From: Desulforamulus aeronauticus DSM 10349
GTDB taxonomy: Bacteria; Bacillota; Desulfotomaculia; Desulfotomaculales; Desulfotomaculaceae
NCBI RefSeq assembly: GCF_900142375.1
Contig: NZ_FRAR01000010.1
Span: 1-64,000, forward strand
Direction: 5' to 3'
Length of the DNA stretch: 64,000 nucleotides
Shown in pieces: positions 15,392 to 24,372 of the stretch (position 1 is the stretch's first letter; every line of letters begins with the position of its first letter). The notes under the pieces are model-generated. The model saw only the letters and a program-made list of their open reading frames with translations. It was not told where the DNA came from and did no database searches. Both the position numbers and the translations under genes were made by a program.

Positions 15392-16130
15392 TCTGACTGC
15401 CCCCCTCTCCTGCTGACCAACTGGTTAGTTTTAAGTAGGAGAATAAATAGATAAAACGTTCCTTCTGCGATAATAGAAGTGCCATGGCAATGATATAGCG
15501 ACGTCCTTTTTCTATGGTTTTCCGATGTAAACCGGACAGTAATGTCAGTTCCTTTACCGGCAACCGCTTTGTTCGCAGTAAATGCCCCAGTAAGGTTGGT
15601 TCATCAGCTACCTGCTGGGCCACGGTAATCAGATTGTCTCTCGAATCTCTATGTTTAGGTGAAGCTTCTACCAATTCACTAACACTAATACCGTAGACAA
15701 GAAGCTCTTTTTGAAATTCTAGGATTTCCTCTTGTCGTTCCTGTGCCTCTGCTGCAAGCAAAAATTTTTCCCAGGCCTGGGCTGTTTCCAATTGTACGGG
15801 GGCTTGATCGGCCCTTTGGTATTCCAATGGTTGGTGCTTGTGCCGGGCCTCTCTGCGAAAATAATCTGATAATCGACTTTTAATTACTAACCTGGCAAAC
15901 CCTACAAATGGGATATTTCTCTCTTCTTCGAAACGATCAATCGCTTCATTAAAGGCCATCAGTCCAATACTTAATTCATCATCCCGGCCCCACTCTAAAG
16001 GACGATTACAATATCTTATACAAGTACTTAAAACAAAAGATCGCGCCTCTGCCAAGAGGTTCTCTCTGGCCTCTGCATCCCCTTGTTTGGCCTGGTTCAG
16101 GTACTGTGCCGTGGGTTGCTCTAATGTCAA
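15384..16130 (-). CDS. sigI: RNA polymerase sigma factor SigI
   Basis: 248-residue sigma factor of the SigI family. Region 2 contains DDELSIGLMAFNEAIDRFEEERNIPFVGFA and the following RLVIKSRLSDYFRRE; the C-terminal region has the SigI-specific domain ending in LTLLSGLHRKTIEKGRRYIIAMALL. TTG 16130 is the start in this frame, with GGGGGAG further upstream at about 11 bases; a shorter spacing start is not evident. Directly followed by, and overlapping, rsgI. SigI controls heat and cell-wall or polysaccharide responses in Bacillus and Clostridium; the regulon here is unknown. Confidence 0.88.
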   Translation of the reverse strand: MTLEQPTAQYLNQAKQGDAEARENLLAEARSFVLSTCIRYCNRPLEWGRDDELSIGLMAFNEAIDRFEEERNIPFVGFARLVIKSRLSDYFRREARHKHQPLEYQRADQAPVQLETAQAWEKFLLAAEAQERQEEILEFQKELLVYGISVSELVEASPKHRDSRDNLITVAQQVADEPTLLGHLLRTKRLPVKELTLLSGLHRKTIEKGRRYIIAMALLLSQKERFIYLFSYLKLTSWSAGEGGSQSG

Positions 16131-16244
16131 ACGTGGTCACTCCCCCTGACCCCGAACTGCTCCCTCCTGGTTTACTTTCTACTTCATAATACGAAGCCAC
16201 GATTCTTTTTGAAGGGTAAACTGGAGGGTATCGGTAATAAAAAA

Positions 16245-16272
16245 TCCCCTAACCTATACAATAAGCAGGGGA
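16245..16272 (-). terminator. Intrinsic terminator of the trp operon
   Basis: TCCCCT / AGGGGA stem with a long loop and, on the minus strand, a T6 run. It follows trpA, the last gene of the operon. Confidence 0.7.
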
Positions 16273-16325
16273 CAAAGATAACTTTATTTTACCTTGTTTG
16301 ACAATATGATACAACCCGCAAACTT

Positions 16326-17147
16326 TTATCCTGGCGCACCAATATATTCCATAGTAAGGGCTTCCTTCAATTGCCTGGTTAGATCGGCCACCGCCTGGGG
16401 ACTGTTTTCCCCTAGTTCCTCTATTAATCGCACCAAGGCACTGCCCACCACCACACCGTCACAATGTTGGGCCACCGCTATCGCCTGTTCTGGTGTAGCA
16501 ATACCGAACCCAGCCACCACAGGAAGTTCCGTAAATTCTTTTATTTGGCGCGTTAATCCGTTGATTTCCCCGGTAACCACCTGCTTGGTACCCGTAATGC
16601 CAGTCACCGTAACGCAGTAGATAAACCCTTGGGCCAGGGCCGCAATTTTAGCCAACCGTTGCCTGGTACTGGTAGGTGCAGCCAGGGGAATAACAGCCAG
16701 CCCCTTGGACAAAGCAACAGTTGCCAAAGGGCCTGCTTCTTCCACAGGTAGATCCGGTATAATAACACCATCCACCCCGGCTTGTGCTGCATCCTGGCAA
16801 AATTGTGTTAAACCATACTGTAAAATCGGATTATAATAAGACATGAAAATCAGTGGGATGGTCACCCGCTGTCTGACCTCGGACACCATCTGCAAAATAT
16901 TGGCCGAATGGGTGCCTTTGCTAAGAGCCCTGGCAGAGGCCCGTTGGATCACCGGCCCATCCGCTGAAGGATCTGAAAAGGGAATTCCCAATTCAATTAC
17001 ATCTGCCCCCGCCTGAGCCATTACTTCAATATGCCGGGCGGTAGCTTTAAGGTCTGGGTCACCGGCCACTAGATAGGTTATTAGTGCCTTCTCCTGACGC
17101 TTTTTTAACATTGTAAAGGTTTGGTAGAGGTGTTCAATTCCGGTCAT
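16326..17147 (-). CDS. trpA: Tryptophan synthase alpha subunit
   Basis: 273 residues, the normal length of TrpA. Signature [19 protein letters not shown] at about 50-68 with the catalytic Glu/Asp, and the C-terminal [27 protein letters not shown] segment. TrpA splits indole-3-glycerol phosphate to indole and glyceraldehyde-3-phosphate and passes indole to TrpB. Its start overlaps the end of trpB by 4 bases. It is last in a seven-gene trp operon, ended by a terminator at about 16245-16272. Confidence 0.97.
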   Translation of the reverse strand: MTGIEHLYQTFTMLKKRQEKALITYLVAGDPDLKATARHIEVMAQAGADVIELGIPFSDPSADGPVIQRASARALSKGTHSANILQMVSEVRQRVTIPLIFMSYYNPILQYGLTQFCQDAAQAGVDGVIIPDLPVEEAGPLATVALSKGLAVIPLAAPTSTRQRLAKIAALAQGFIYCVTVTGITGTKQVVTGEINGLTRQIKEFTELPVVAGFGIATPEQAIAVAQHCDGVVVGSALVRLIEELGENSPQAVADLTRQLKEALTMEYIGAPG

Positions 17148-18340
17148 GGCAATGCCACCCCCATTTCTTTAGCCACCGTATGCACATCCTTGTCACCCCG
17201 GCCGGACAAGCAAACTAGCAAGCTTTGTTGGTTATTCATTTGAGCCGCCAGCTTAACAGCACCGGCCAGAGCATGAGAGCTCTCCAAGGCGGGTAAGATC
17301 CCTTCGGTACGAGAGAGTAGGTGAAAGGAATCCAGTGCTTCCTCATCGCTAACCGCGATGTATTGCACCCTCCCGCTGTCTTTTAGGTAACTATGCTCCG
17401 GTCCCACGCCGGGATAATCCAATCCAGCCGATATGGAATGAACCGGGCTGATCTGCCCCTCTGCATCTTGCACCAGATAACTGTAGGAACCATGCAGTAC
17501 ACCTGGACGACCGGCACTTAACGCTGCGGCATGTCGATCAGTTTGCAACCCCAGGCCGCCAGCCTCGACACCTACCAATTTTACTTGTTTATGGGGTAAA
17601 AAGTGGTAAAACATTCCCATTGAATTACTACCCCCTCCTACGCAGGCCACCACGCAATCCGGCAAAGTTCCCCGTTGATCTAACATTTGCTCCCGGGCTT
17701 CCAGCCCAATGATAGCTTGAAAATCCCGTACCATCATCGGATAAGGATGGGGACCGGCCACCGAACCAATGCAATAAAAGGTGTCCCTGACATGGGTTAC
17801 CCAGTCCCGCATGGCCTCATTCATGGCATCCTTCAGGGTACCGCTGCCAGAGCTTACCTTTACCACTTCGGCACCTAATAATCGCATACGAAAAACATTG
17901 GGAGACTGGCGGTACATATCTTCTTCGCCCATGTAGACCACACATTTCATCCCTAGCATAGCCGCCACGGTAGCGGTGGCTACCCCGTGTTGCCCCGCTC
18001 CGGTTTCCGCCACAATGCGTTGTTTACCCATGCGGCGAGCCAGCAGAAGCTGACCCACTGTGTTATTAATTTTGTGAGCCCCGGTGTGATTTAGATCCTC
18101 TCGTTTTAGGTAAATGTCTGCCCCACCGATTTGCTTACTAAGGGTCGCTGCGAAATAAATTGGTGAGGGCCTTCCCACGTAATGTTTTAAATAATAGGCC
18201 ACTTCCCTTTGGAAATCCGGTTGTTGCTGGGCCTTCTGGTAGGCCATGATTAATTCTTCAAGGGCTGGCATAAGAGTTTCCGGTACAAAGGTTCCCCCAT
18301 AGGAACCAAAATAACCCCTTTTATCCGGCGGCACCGACAC
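17144..18340 (-). CDS. trpB: Tryptophan synthase beta subunit
   Basis: 398 residues. PLP Lys within [15 protein letters not shown] (about 85-99), and the phosphate-binding GGGSNSMG. It condenses indole with serine. GTG 18340 and GTG 18334 are both possible starts; the second is better spaced from GGAGG (about nine bases). It overlaps trpF upstream (20 bases) and trpA downstream (4 bases), so translation is coupled through the operon. Confidence 0.97.
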   Translation of the reverse strand: MSVPPDKRGYFGSYGGTFVPETLMPALEELIMAYQKAQQQPDFQREVAYYLKHYVGRPSPIYFAATLSKQIGGADIYLKREDLNHTGAHKINNTVGQLLLARRMGKQRIVAETGAGQHGVATATVAAMLGMKCVVYMGEEDMYRQSPNVFRMRLLGAEVVKVSSGSGTLKDAMNEAMRDWVTHVRDTFYCIGSVAGPHPYPMMVRDFQAIIGLEAREQMLDQRGTLPDCVVACVGGGSNSMGMFYHFLPHKQVKLVGVEAGGLGLQTDRHAAALSAGRPGVLHGSYSYLVQDAEGQISPVHSISAGLDYPGVGPEHSYLKDSGRVQYIAVSDEEALDSFHLLSRTEGILPALESSHALAGAVKLAAQMNNQQSLLVCLSGRGDKDVHTVAKEMGVALP

Positions 18341-18965
18341 ACACCTCCCTAACGCGTTGAATAAATGCTTTCATCAATACCCTATCTTTTTGGCCGTTCA
18401 CTTCTACCCCACTGGAAACATCCACCCCATAAGGACGGACCAACGCCACAGCCCGCCCTACGTTGCCAGGATGGAGCCCCCCTGCCAGGATTAGGGGGGC
18501 TTTTAAGGAGAGTCCCTCCAGTAATTGCCAATGGAAGGTTTGGCCGCTGCCCCCTATGCTTCCTGGTATAAAGGTATCCACTAGGATAGCACTAACCGGA
18601 TAGTCATTAGCCCGTTCCAGGGTAACGCGATCCCTGGCAGGAATGGCTTTGATACACCGCAGACTCAATTGACGGCAATAACCCGGACTTTCTTGCCCGT
18701 GTAATTGAATGCTATCTAAGCCACAAAAGTCGGCGATCTGCCGTACTTCGTCTGCCGGAGAATCCACAAAGACCCCCACCCGAGTCACCAGGGGTGGCAA
18801 AGCCTGACATATCTCCCTGGCCCGCTCCGGGGTCACCCGGCGTCTGGATGGAGCAAACACCAAACCGATGGCATCGGCTCCAGCCTTAGCTGCGGCCAGT
18901 GCTGTGGGTGCATCCTGCAAACCGCAAATTTTAATGCGTACAGACTGATCCGTCAACAGTGCCAC
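18321..18965 (-). CDS. trpF: Phosphoribosylanthranilate isomerase
   Basis: 214 residues, TIM barrel of the TrpF family: [33 protein letters not shown] at the N terminus (catalytic Cys in KICG), then [10 protein letters not shown] and a C-terminal DVSSGVE phosphate-binding segment. It converts N-(5-phosphoribosyl)anthranilate to CdRP. The gene overlaps trpC at its 5' end by 35 bases and trpB at its 3' end by 20, an unusually long pair of overlaps. Confidence 0.96.
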   Translation of the reverse strand: MALLTDQSVRIKICGLQDAPTALAAAKAGADAIGLVFAPSRRRVTPERAREICQALPPLVTRVGVFVDSPADEVRQIADFCGLDSIQLHGQESPGYCRQLSLRCIKAIPARDRVTLERANDYPVSAILVDTFIPGSIGGSGQTFHWQLLEGLSLKAPLILAGGLHPGNVGRAVALVRPYGVDVSSGVEVNGQKDRVLMKAFIQRVREVCVGAAG

Positions 18966-19743
18966 CTCCCTTCACCAGTTCTCGTACTTTAGCAGGGATA
19001 TCCTCTGAACTAACCAAGGCCTCTCCCACCAGCGCAGCGTTAACTCCCTGTTCTTGAAGAAACCTCATCTGTTGGGAAGAATGAATACCACTTTCACTAA
19101 CCACGGTAATGTCTGGCCGCTTGATTAACTCCATTAGCCGAGCTGTAACAGCCAAATCAGTCTGGAAGCTCTGCAAATCCCGGTTATTGATACCAATCAT
19201 ATTGATTCCTAAATCCAATACCCACTGTAATTCATCGGCAGTATGCACCTCCACCAGCGTTTGCAGGCCGCAATCCCGGGCTAGGTTGGTTAGGTAGCTA
19301 AGCTCCTCTTCTTTAAGCAACGCAGCAATTAATAAAATGGCATCGGCTCCAAACAGCCTGCTCTGATAAACCTGTAACGGATCTAGGATAAAATCCTTCC
19401 TTAACAAGGGAAGCTCGATGGTCTGACGAACCTCTGGTAGATAATTTAGGTGCCCGCCAAAAAAAGGGCTATCCGTCAGCACAGATACGGCTGCCGCACC
19501 ATGATCCCGGTAAATGACAGCCAACCGGCGGTGGTTAAAATTTTTACAGAGTACTCCTTTTGTCGGGGAGCGGTGTTTTATTTCGGCAATCAGCTTCACG
19601 TTGTTTCCGTCACTAAGGGCCTGTTGAAAATTGCGAGCCGGTGGTAAGGCACTAATTTCCTTTTCCATTTGAGATCTGTTTAGCTGGGATAGCAGCTTTC
19701 GAATTTCTTGTTTTTTTGCCGCTACAATTTGTTCTAAAATCAC
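18931..19743 (-). CDS. trpC: Indole-3-glycerol phosphate synthase
   Basis: 270 residues, normal for TrpC. Family landmarks are KLIAEIKHRSPTKG near 50-63, LLRKDFILDPLQVYQSRLFGADAILLI, MIGINNRDLQSF and VSESGIHSSQQM. It closes CdRP to indole-3-glycerol phosphate. It overlaps trpD by 4 bases (ATGA type) and trpF by 35 bases. No N-terminal fusion to trpF is present, unlike in E. coli. Confidence 0.97.
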   Translation of the reverse strand: MILEQIVAAKKQEIRKLLSQLNRSQMEKEISALPPARNFQQALSDGNNVKLIAEIKHRSPTKGVLCKNFNHRRLAVIYRDHGAAAVSVLTDSPFFGGHLNYLPEVRQTIELPLLRKDFILDPLQVYQSRLFGADAILLIAALLKEEELSYLTNLARDCGLQTLVEVHTADELQWVLDLGINMIGINNRDLQSFQTDLAVTARLMELIKRPDITVVSESGIHSSQQMRFLQEQGVNAALVGEALVSSEDIPAKVRELVKGGGTVDGSVCTH

Positions 19744-20777
19744 CGTGCTGCTATCCTCCTTCCCACCAAAGACTGGCTGAATTCTACCAGTTCCTTAAGT
19801 TTTTTCCGAGCCTTGCCTGAATCTATGACATCCCCGGCCAAGCGAACAGCCACAGCTAGATCGTTGGTCAGACCACCCGCTATTAGGCCCAGAGCCGCAT
19901 TGATAATAACCGCATGTCTCCGGGGGCCGGAAGCACCCTCTAAAATATTCTTTATAATTCTTGCATTCATTTTGACATCTCCCCCAGCCAATGCCGCCAC
20001 CGGGGAACGCGGCAGTCCGTACTCCGCCGGGTCTAAGGTCATCCGGCTAACCTTACCATCTGCCACTTCATAGACTAGGGCTGCACCAGCCAAGGAAATT
20101 TCATCCACACCCCCACAGCCATGAATAACAAAGGATTTTTTACTGCCCAAATTGGCTAACACCTGGGCCAACACCGGAACCAAATCCGCACTGTAAACTC
20201 CCAGTACCTGCCTTTCTGCAAAGGCCGGGTTGGTCAGGGGGCCCAGAATATTAAATACTGTACGAATCCCTAGTTCTTTGCGGGGGGCGGCGGCATGTTT
20301 CATTGCCCCATGCAGTAGGGGGGCATAAAGGAAGGAAATACCCACTTTATCCAGGCAATGGCCGGCCTCCTCAGGAGTAAGGCTAACCGCTACTCCCAGG
20401 TACTCCAGCACGTCGGCACTACCGCACTTGCTGGAAACTGAACGGTTGCCATGTTTGGCCACAGGCAATCCTGCACCCGCCAGTACAAAGGCACTGGCGG
20501 TGGAAATATTAAAGGTGTTAGCACCGTCCCCACCGGTACCGCAGGTATCTACCACTCTCCGGCGCTGGGTAGCTACCGGCGTCACTTTGGACCGCATGGT
20601 ACGGGTAAAACCTGTAATTTCCTCCACCGTTTCCCCCTTTAGATGAAGGGCTGTTAACAAGCCAGCAATTTGTGCCTGGGTAGCCAAGCCTTCCATAATC
20701 TCAGCCATGGTTTGTTTGGCCTCATTTTCAGACAGACTTTCTCCGGCCACTACTTTTTTAATGGCTTCACTAATCAC
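19740..20777 (-). CDS. trpD: Anthranilate phosphoribosyltransferase
   Basis: 345 residues. The PRPP-binding GTGGDGANTFNISTASAFVLAGAG (about 81-104) and the KHGNRSVSSKCGSADVLE segment are intact, as is the short helical N-terminal domain. It adds phosphoribose to anthranilate. It is not fused to the glutaminase; trpG is a separate gene 25 bases upstream. Confidence 0.97.
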   Translation of the reverse strand: MISEAIKKVVAGESLSENEAKQTMAEIMEGLATQAQIAGLLTALHLKGETVEEITGFTRTMRSKVTPVATQRRRVVDTCGTGGDGANTFNISTASAFVLAGAGLPVAKHGNRSVSSKCGSADVLEYLGVAVSLTPEEAGHCLDKVGISFLYAPLLHGAMKHAAAPRKELGIRTVFNILGPLTNPAFAERQVLGVYSADLVPVLAQVLANLGSKKSFVIHGCGGVDEISLAGAALVYEVADGKVSRMTLDPAEYGLPRSPVAALAGGDVKMNARIIKNILEGASGPRRHAVIINAALGLIAGGLTNDLAVAVRLAGDVIDSGKARKKLKELVEFSQSLVGRRIAAR

Positions 20778-20802
20778 TCATCTCTCCTCCTTCTCGTCTC
20801 CC

Positions 20803-21384
20803 TCAACTCTTCTCAACTTGGCATTGCTTTAGAAAATTCTTTAACAAGGCTTTTCCTTGGGGGGTGGCTATGGATTCCGGGTGATACTGAACCCCTTCCA
20901 CCGGATATCGGCTATGCCGGATGCCCATCACCTCTCCTTCTGGTGTTCTGGCAGATATGGTTAGATTGTCAGGCAGGCTTTCCTCCTCTACAGTTAATGA
21001 ATGATAGCGTGCGGCGGTAAATGATGGAGGAATATTTTCGTAGATACCCCGTCCGTCATGGAGAATGACCGAGGTTTTGCCGTGCATTATCCTGCCAGCT
21101 AGTATTACTTGCCCCCCCAGTGCCTGCGCAATGGTTTGATGACCCAAGCAAACTCCCAAAATGGGTTTTTTTCCTAGCAGATGCCGTACCGCAGCCAGAC
21201 AAATTCCTGCATCTTCGGGTCTGCCCGGTCCGGGTGAAATCAGTACGCCGCTATACATTGGGTCCAGCAGGGTTTCTGTGGTAACGGCATCATTTCGGTG
21301 AACTCTGACCAGCCACCCTAATTCCCTGACTAACTGCACCAGATTGTAGGTAAAAGAATCATAATTATCGATTACCGCCAGCAT
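20803..21384 (-). CDS. trpG: Anthranilate synthase glutaminase component
   Basis: 193 residues, class I glutamine amidotransferase. Nucleophile in LGVCLGHQTIAQ (Cys at about 79), catalytic His/Glu in VQYHPESI (about 168-170), and the start MLAVIDNYDSFTYNLVQ is the standard TrpG/PabA N terminus. The frame remains open far upstream into trpE, but the family start at ATG 21384 is clear. It overlaps trpE by 20 bases. There is no separate pabA in the window, so this subunit may also serve folate synthesis as in Bacillus (inference). Confidence 0.95.
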   Translation of the reverse strand: MLAVIDNYDSFTYNLVQLVRELGWLVRVHRNDAVTTETLLDPMYSGVLISPGPGRPEDAGICLAAVRHLLGKKPILGVCLGHQTIAQALGGQVILAGRIMHGKTSVILHDGRGIYENIPPSFTAARYHSLTVEEESLPDNLTISARTPEGEVMGIRHSRYPVEGVQYHPESIATPQGKALLKNFLKQCQVEKS

Positions 21385-22891
21385 TCTTAAGCTCCCCTCC
21401 CCTCTGACAGGCCAGAACAGCCACTGCCATGGCCCTAGCCTTATGTAACGTTTCCAGGTACTCTTTCGTGGGGTCAGAATCAGCCACAATACCTGCCCCG
21501 GCCTGGAAATAGGCCTTTCCCTGATGAATGACAGCGGTTCGGATGGTAATGGCTGTGTCCATGTTCCCTGCAAAATCCAGATAACCCACCGCGCCGGCAT
21601 AAATCCCCCTTTGTATTGGCTCCAATTCCTCGATAATCTCCATGGCCCGAATTTTAGGTGCCCCAGAGACAGTTCCCGCTGGAAAGCAAGCGGCCAATGC
21701 CTCCAGTTGCTGGCCATCTGGCTCTAGTTGCCCTCTCACTTCCGATACCAAATGCATGACATGGGAATAACGTTCCACCTCCATATACCGGGAAACTTCA
21801 ACAGTTCCCGGCTGGCAAACTCTTCCCAAATCATTGCGCCCTAAATCTACCAGCATCAGATGTTCGGCCCTTTCCTTTTCGTCTTCCAGCAATTCTTGAG
21901 CCAACTGTTGGTCTGCCTGCTCATTGGCTCCCCTGGGCCTGGTTCCGGCAATAGGGTGGCTATAAAGTTGATTTCCTGCCAGACGTACCAGCATCTCCGG
22001 TGATGCCCCAACCAAATAGGTGTCACCAAAATTAAAATAATAGAGATAGGGGGAGGGATTAATGGCCCGTAACCTCCGGTATAGTTCAAAAGCACTGCCT
22101 GAGAAAGGAAGGCTGAATCTTTGGGATAAGACCACTTGAAAGATATCACCGCGCCGAATGTACTCCAAGGACTTTTTGACGGATCCCTCAAACTGTTCTC
22201 TGGTAGTTGTGGAAGAATTGGCAAGTTCTCGGTAGAGTTTTTCTTCTTCTTCCCAGGGCAGAACTTCTGGGAGAGGGTTCTGGGCATACTGTTGTGGGGC
22301 TTGAAAAATCCTTTCAGCCATCTGGTCAATGGTGGCAATGGCTTGCTGGTAAGTATCTTCCGGTGCCCCTTGTCGAGGTAGGTTAGCAACGATTAGGAGG
22401 GTACGCTTGACATGGTCAAAGATTAACACTACCCCTGGCAGCATCATCTGGCAAAGGGGTAAACAAAGGCTCTCCTTTTGCAGATCCGGTAATTTTTCCA
22501 GGTAACGAACCAAGTCATAGCTAAAATATCCCACCATACCGGAAGTAAAGCGGGGCAATCCTGGCATCTGGGGGGAGCGAAACCTACTTAGCAGGCCCTT
22601 TAAAGCCTCCAGCGGACCCCCGTGTAGTTTGGCACTGCCCACTGTACCCCGATAACTGGCGCAACCTTGGTGAAATTGATAATTCAGCAAACTGTTTAGG
22701 CCGATAAAGGAATACCTAGCTAAGTGGGTACCTCCCTCTACACTTTCTAGCAAAAAACTGGGTCCCGTGGGTGATAATTTGCCATAGAGTGACACTGGCG
22801 TTTCAGTATCCATCAGGTATTCCCGGTAAACAGGAATCAAATTATACTCTTCACTCAAACGGCAATAATTCTTAAGGGGGGGATTATACAT
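21365..22891 (-). CDS. trpE: Anthranilate synthase component I
   Basis: 508 residues, chorismate-binding family. The tryptophan feedback site motif LLESVEGG lies at about 45-52; catalytic segments include SPYLYYFNFGDTYLVGASPEMLVR, HPIAGTRPRGA and LVDLGRNDLGRV near residues 345-355, and GAPKIRAMEII. It makes anthranilate from chorismate with TrpG. I chose ATG 22891, seven bases after GGAGGTG; an upstream in-frame ATG at 22930 would add 13 residues lying inside the attenuator and is rejected. First gene of the operon, controlled by the leader at 22892-23080. Confidence 0.96.
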   Translation of the reverse strand: MYNPPLKNYCRLSEEYNLIPVYREYLMDTETPVSLYGKLSPTGPSFLLESVEGGTHLARYSFIGLNSLLNYQFHQGCASYRGTVGSAKLHGGPLEALKGLLSRFRSPQMPGLPRFTSGMVGYFSYDLVRYLEKLPDLQKESLCLPLCQMMLPGVVLIFDHVKRTLLIVANLPRQGAPEDTYQQAIATIDQMAERIFQAPQQYAQNPLPEVLPWEEEEKLYRELANSSTTTREQFEGSVKKSLEYIRRGDIFQVVLSQRFSLPFSGSAFELYRRLRAINPSPYLYYFNFGDTYLVGASPEMLVRLAGNQLYSHPIAGTRPRGANEQADQQLAQELLEDEKERAEHLMLVDLGRNDLGRVCQPGTVEVSRYMEVERYSHVMHLVSEVRGQLEPDGQQLEALAACFPAGTVSGAPKIRAMEIIEELEPIQRGIYAGAVGYLDFAGNMDTAITIRTAVIHQGKAYFQAGAGIVADSDPTKEYLETLHKARAMAVAVLACQRGGELKNAGGNR

Positions 22892-22918
22892 CTTCAGACA
22901 CCTCCAAAAAACAAAAAA

Positions 22919-22943
22919 CCGGCAGCTCAAAGAATGAGCGCCG
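22919..22943 (-). terminator. trp leader attenuator (terminator) hairpin
   Basis: CGGCGCTCA ... TGAGC-TGCCG stem at 22919-22943 followed on the minus strand by T6GT6 just before the trpE ribosome site. A competing pairing is visible: GAG-ATGAG in the TRAP region (22984-22991) can pair with CTCATTCTT at 22930-22938, inside this terminator. That gives the antiterminator arrangement expected for TRAP control: when TRAP holds the triplets, the terminator forms. Confidence 0.85.
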
Positions 22944-22968
22944 ATTATAAACTCACTTTATAACTTTG

Positions 22969-23025
22969 CTACCCTCAGCTAATCTCATCTCAACTATTTA
23001 ACTCAACTATTCTCAAACTCATCTC
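22969..23025 (-). promoter_or_regulatory. TRAP-binding site: eleven (G/U)AG triplets in the trp leader
   Basis: Reading the minus strand from 23025, the triplets are GAG, GAG, GAG, TAG, GAG, TAG, GAG, GAG, TAG, GAG, TAG (11 in all), ending at 22969. Spacers are 2, 3, 2, 2, 5, 2, 2, 2, 2, 2 bases. TRAP is an 11-subunit ring whose known targets carry about eleven GAG/UAG triplets spaced by two or three bases; the count here is exactly eleven, with one longer spacer. The gene for TRAP (mtrB) lies in the same window at 30510-30740. Confidence 0.92.
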
Positions 23026-23048
23026 ATAAATCACTAAACTTACTCTAA

Positions 23049-23077
23049 AAATTAGCACACCAGGATAGATTAGTCAA
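23049..23077 (-). promoter_or_regulatory. trp operon promoter with -35 inside an inverted repeat
   Basis: TTGACT (23072-23077), 17-base spacer, TAATTT (23049-23054). The -35 is embedded in a perfect 7-base inverted repeat, ATAGATT-GACT-AATCTAT, at 23065-23082, a possible repressor site. Transcription would begin just upstream of the TRAP triplets. Confidence 0.65.
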
Positions 23078-23186
23078 TCTATTTTTTAAAAGTATCTTAA
23101 AAAAATTAGGACTATTTGGAAGGAAATTTTATCTCTACTGCATAACCTATTATAGACATGGTATAGCAGAAAGGTGGCTTTAGAAG

Positions 23187-23414
23187 TTGACAGATAAAAA
23201 AAGCATAACATTATTTGAGCCTTACGCAGTAGGAAATTTAGTGGTGTATGTCACTGGGGAGGATCGAGGTTCCGTGATTGAAGCAGACTGTCGCTGGGAA
23301 TTGACCACCACGTTAACTAGCTGCGACTGTTGCACCTTCCGCTGGCGTTCCCGGATGGACCCAACCTTTCAGTGCCGGCACATCCTGGCGTTGCGTGAGG
23401 TATTAGGAAAATAA
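23187..23414 (+). CDS. Small SWIM-like zinc-finger protein
   Basis: 75 residues starting at TTG 23187 (AGGTGG upstream at 23172-23177). The C-terminal half has SCDCCTFRWRSRMDPTFQCRHILALREVL, that is CxC ... CxH spacing as in SWIM zinc fingers, which bind DNA or proteins. It is divergent from the trp operon and separated from it by the leader and promoter. I considered an anti-TRAP-like protein because of the cysteines, but the DnaJ-type CxxCxGxG repeats of anti-TRAP are absent. A terminator follows at 23421-23440. Confidence 0.6.
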   Translation: MTDKKSITLFEPYAVGNLVVYVTGEDRGSVIEADCRWELTTTLTSCDCCTFRWRSRMDPTFQCRHILALREVLGK

Positions 23415-23420
23415 CTTGTC

Positions 23421-23440
23421 ACCCCTGGGTAACCGGGGGT
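23421..23440 (+). terminator. Intrinsic terminator after the SWIM-like gene
   Basis: ACCCC-T-GG ... CC-G-GGGGT hairpin with a TTTTT run; it ends the plus-strand gene and lies just before the convergent SGNH gene. Confidence 0.8.
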
Positions 23441-23442
23441 TT

Positions 23443-24372
23443 TTACATATGCAACCTACCCTGCAATTGCTGAATGGCCGCTTCCCCCAGCACCCGGTAA
23501 CCTTCATGGGAAGGGTGACCTCCATCTAGCAACAAACGGGGCATCCCTTGACCTGTACTATCTAATAGGGGCAAATAATAATCCAGGGTAAAAAGCTCGT
23601 TGTCCGCAGCATATTGAGCAATCCACTTCCTAATTTGCTGCAAAGAATGGTTATATTTTTCCGCATCCTCCCGTGTTCCCTGAAAGTTTTGCAGGAGCTG
23701 TTCTATATTGAGCGGGGAAGGCAAAACCAAGATCGGGCAAATCCCCTGCTGCAGTGCCAGTTCCACCACCTGACGGATATTGTTTTCTGCCTCCCTTATC
23801 GCTATGCCCATCCAGCCATCATTATGACCTCCGGCGAAAATAACATAAGCCGGATTTTCGGCAACTACATCACTGGCAAAACGAGCCAACATTTGGCCGG
23901 TAGTTTCTCCATTGATCCCCCGGTTGATCAACCTACACCCGGTAGCTTCGGCCACCACCTTGACCCAGGAGTAATCCGGTCCATCGGGGTAACCATAGGT
24001 GATACTGTCTCCCAAGCAAACTATTTTTTTTCGCTCGATTACTCCTTGAAAGGCCTGTACACCAGCTTCATCTGCCAAGGCGAAGGTGATATCCCGAATA
24101 CTTAGATTCAAGGATAGGTGCCTTCTGGCCTCGGCAACCATAACCTGTGACAGGGTATCCGGTGAGATTTCTTTTTGCCGCGAGTTGATCACCGGAATAA
24201 ACAAAGACTGCAGCCTTTTCGTTTCAGCAGTCTTAAAAGCTTTTCTGGTAACAACTCTGATGCTATCTATCGGCGACTGTTGATCCCTAAAATCCTCAGC
24301 CTTTAACACCTGTTCCTGCTCTTGATGCTGCAAACCAAGCTTAGATAAATCCGCTTGGATAACTTGAATCAT
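23443..24372 (-). CDS. SGNH/GDSL-type hydrolase with N-terminal extension
   Basis: 309 residues. The SGNH core begins at about residue 115: block I LGDSITYG with catalytic Ser at about 123, block II Gly in NRGINGETTG, block III AGGHNDG with Asn at about 184, and a C-terminal block V DGGHPSHEGY with Asp/His. The first 110 residues are not part of the core, contain long charged helices and resemble no family I recognise. No signal peptide, so the enzyme should be cytoplasmic. It is an esterase or acyl hydrolase; substrate unknown. Confidence 0.82.
   Translation of the reverse strand: MIQVIQADLSKLGLQHQEQEQVLKAEDFRDQQSPIDSIRVVTRKAFKTAETKRLQSLFIPVINSRQKEISPDTLSQVMVAEARRHLSLNLSIRDITFALADEAGVQAFQGVIERKKIVCLGDSITYGYPDGPDYSWVKVVAEATGCRLINRGINGETTGQMLARFASDVVAENPAYVIFAGGHNDGWMGIAIREAENNIRQVVELALQQGICPILVLPSPLNIEQLLQNFQGTREDAEKYNHSLQQIRKWIAQYAADNELFTLDYYLPLLDSTGQGMPRLLLDGGHPSHEGYRVLGEAAIQQLQGRLHM

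Noticed and set aside
20803-21717. 304-residue version of trpG
   Set aside because: The extra 110 residues lie inside trpE in another frame. The family start MLAVIDNYDSF at 21384 is clear.
22892-23186. T-box or Trp-codon leader peptide for the trp operon
   Set aside because: No T-box core (GGGTGGNACCGCG) and no short ORF with tandem Trp codons; the triplet repeats explain control.
23187-23414. Possible anti-TRAP (RtpA) protein by position and Cys content
   Set aside because: Anti-TRAP has DnaJ-type CxxCxGxG repeats; this protein has a SWIM-type CxC...CxH pattern instead.
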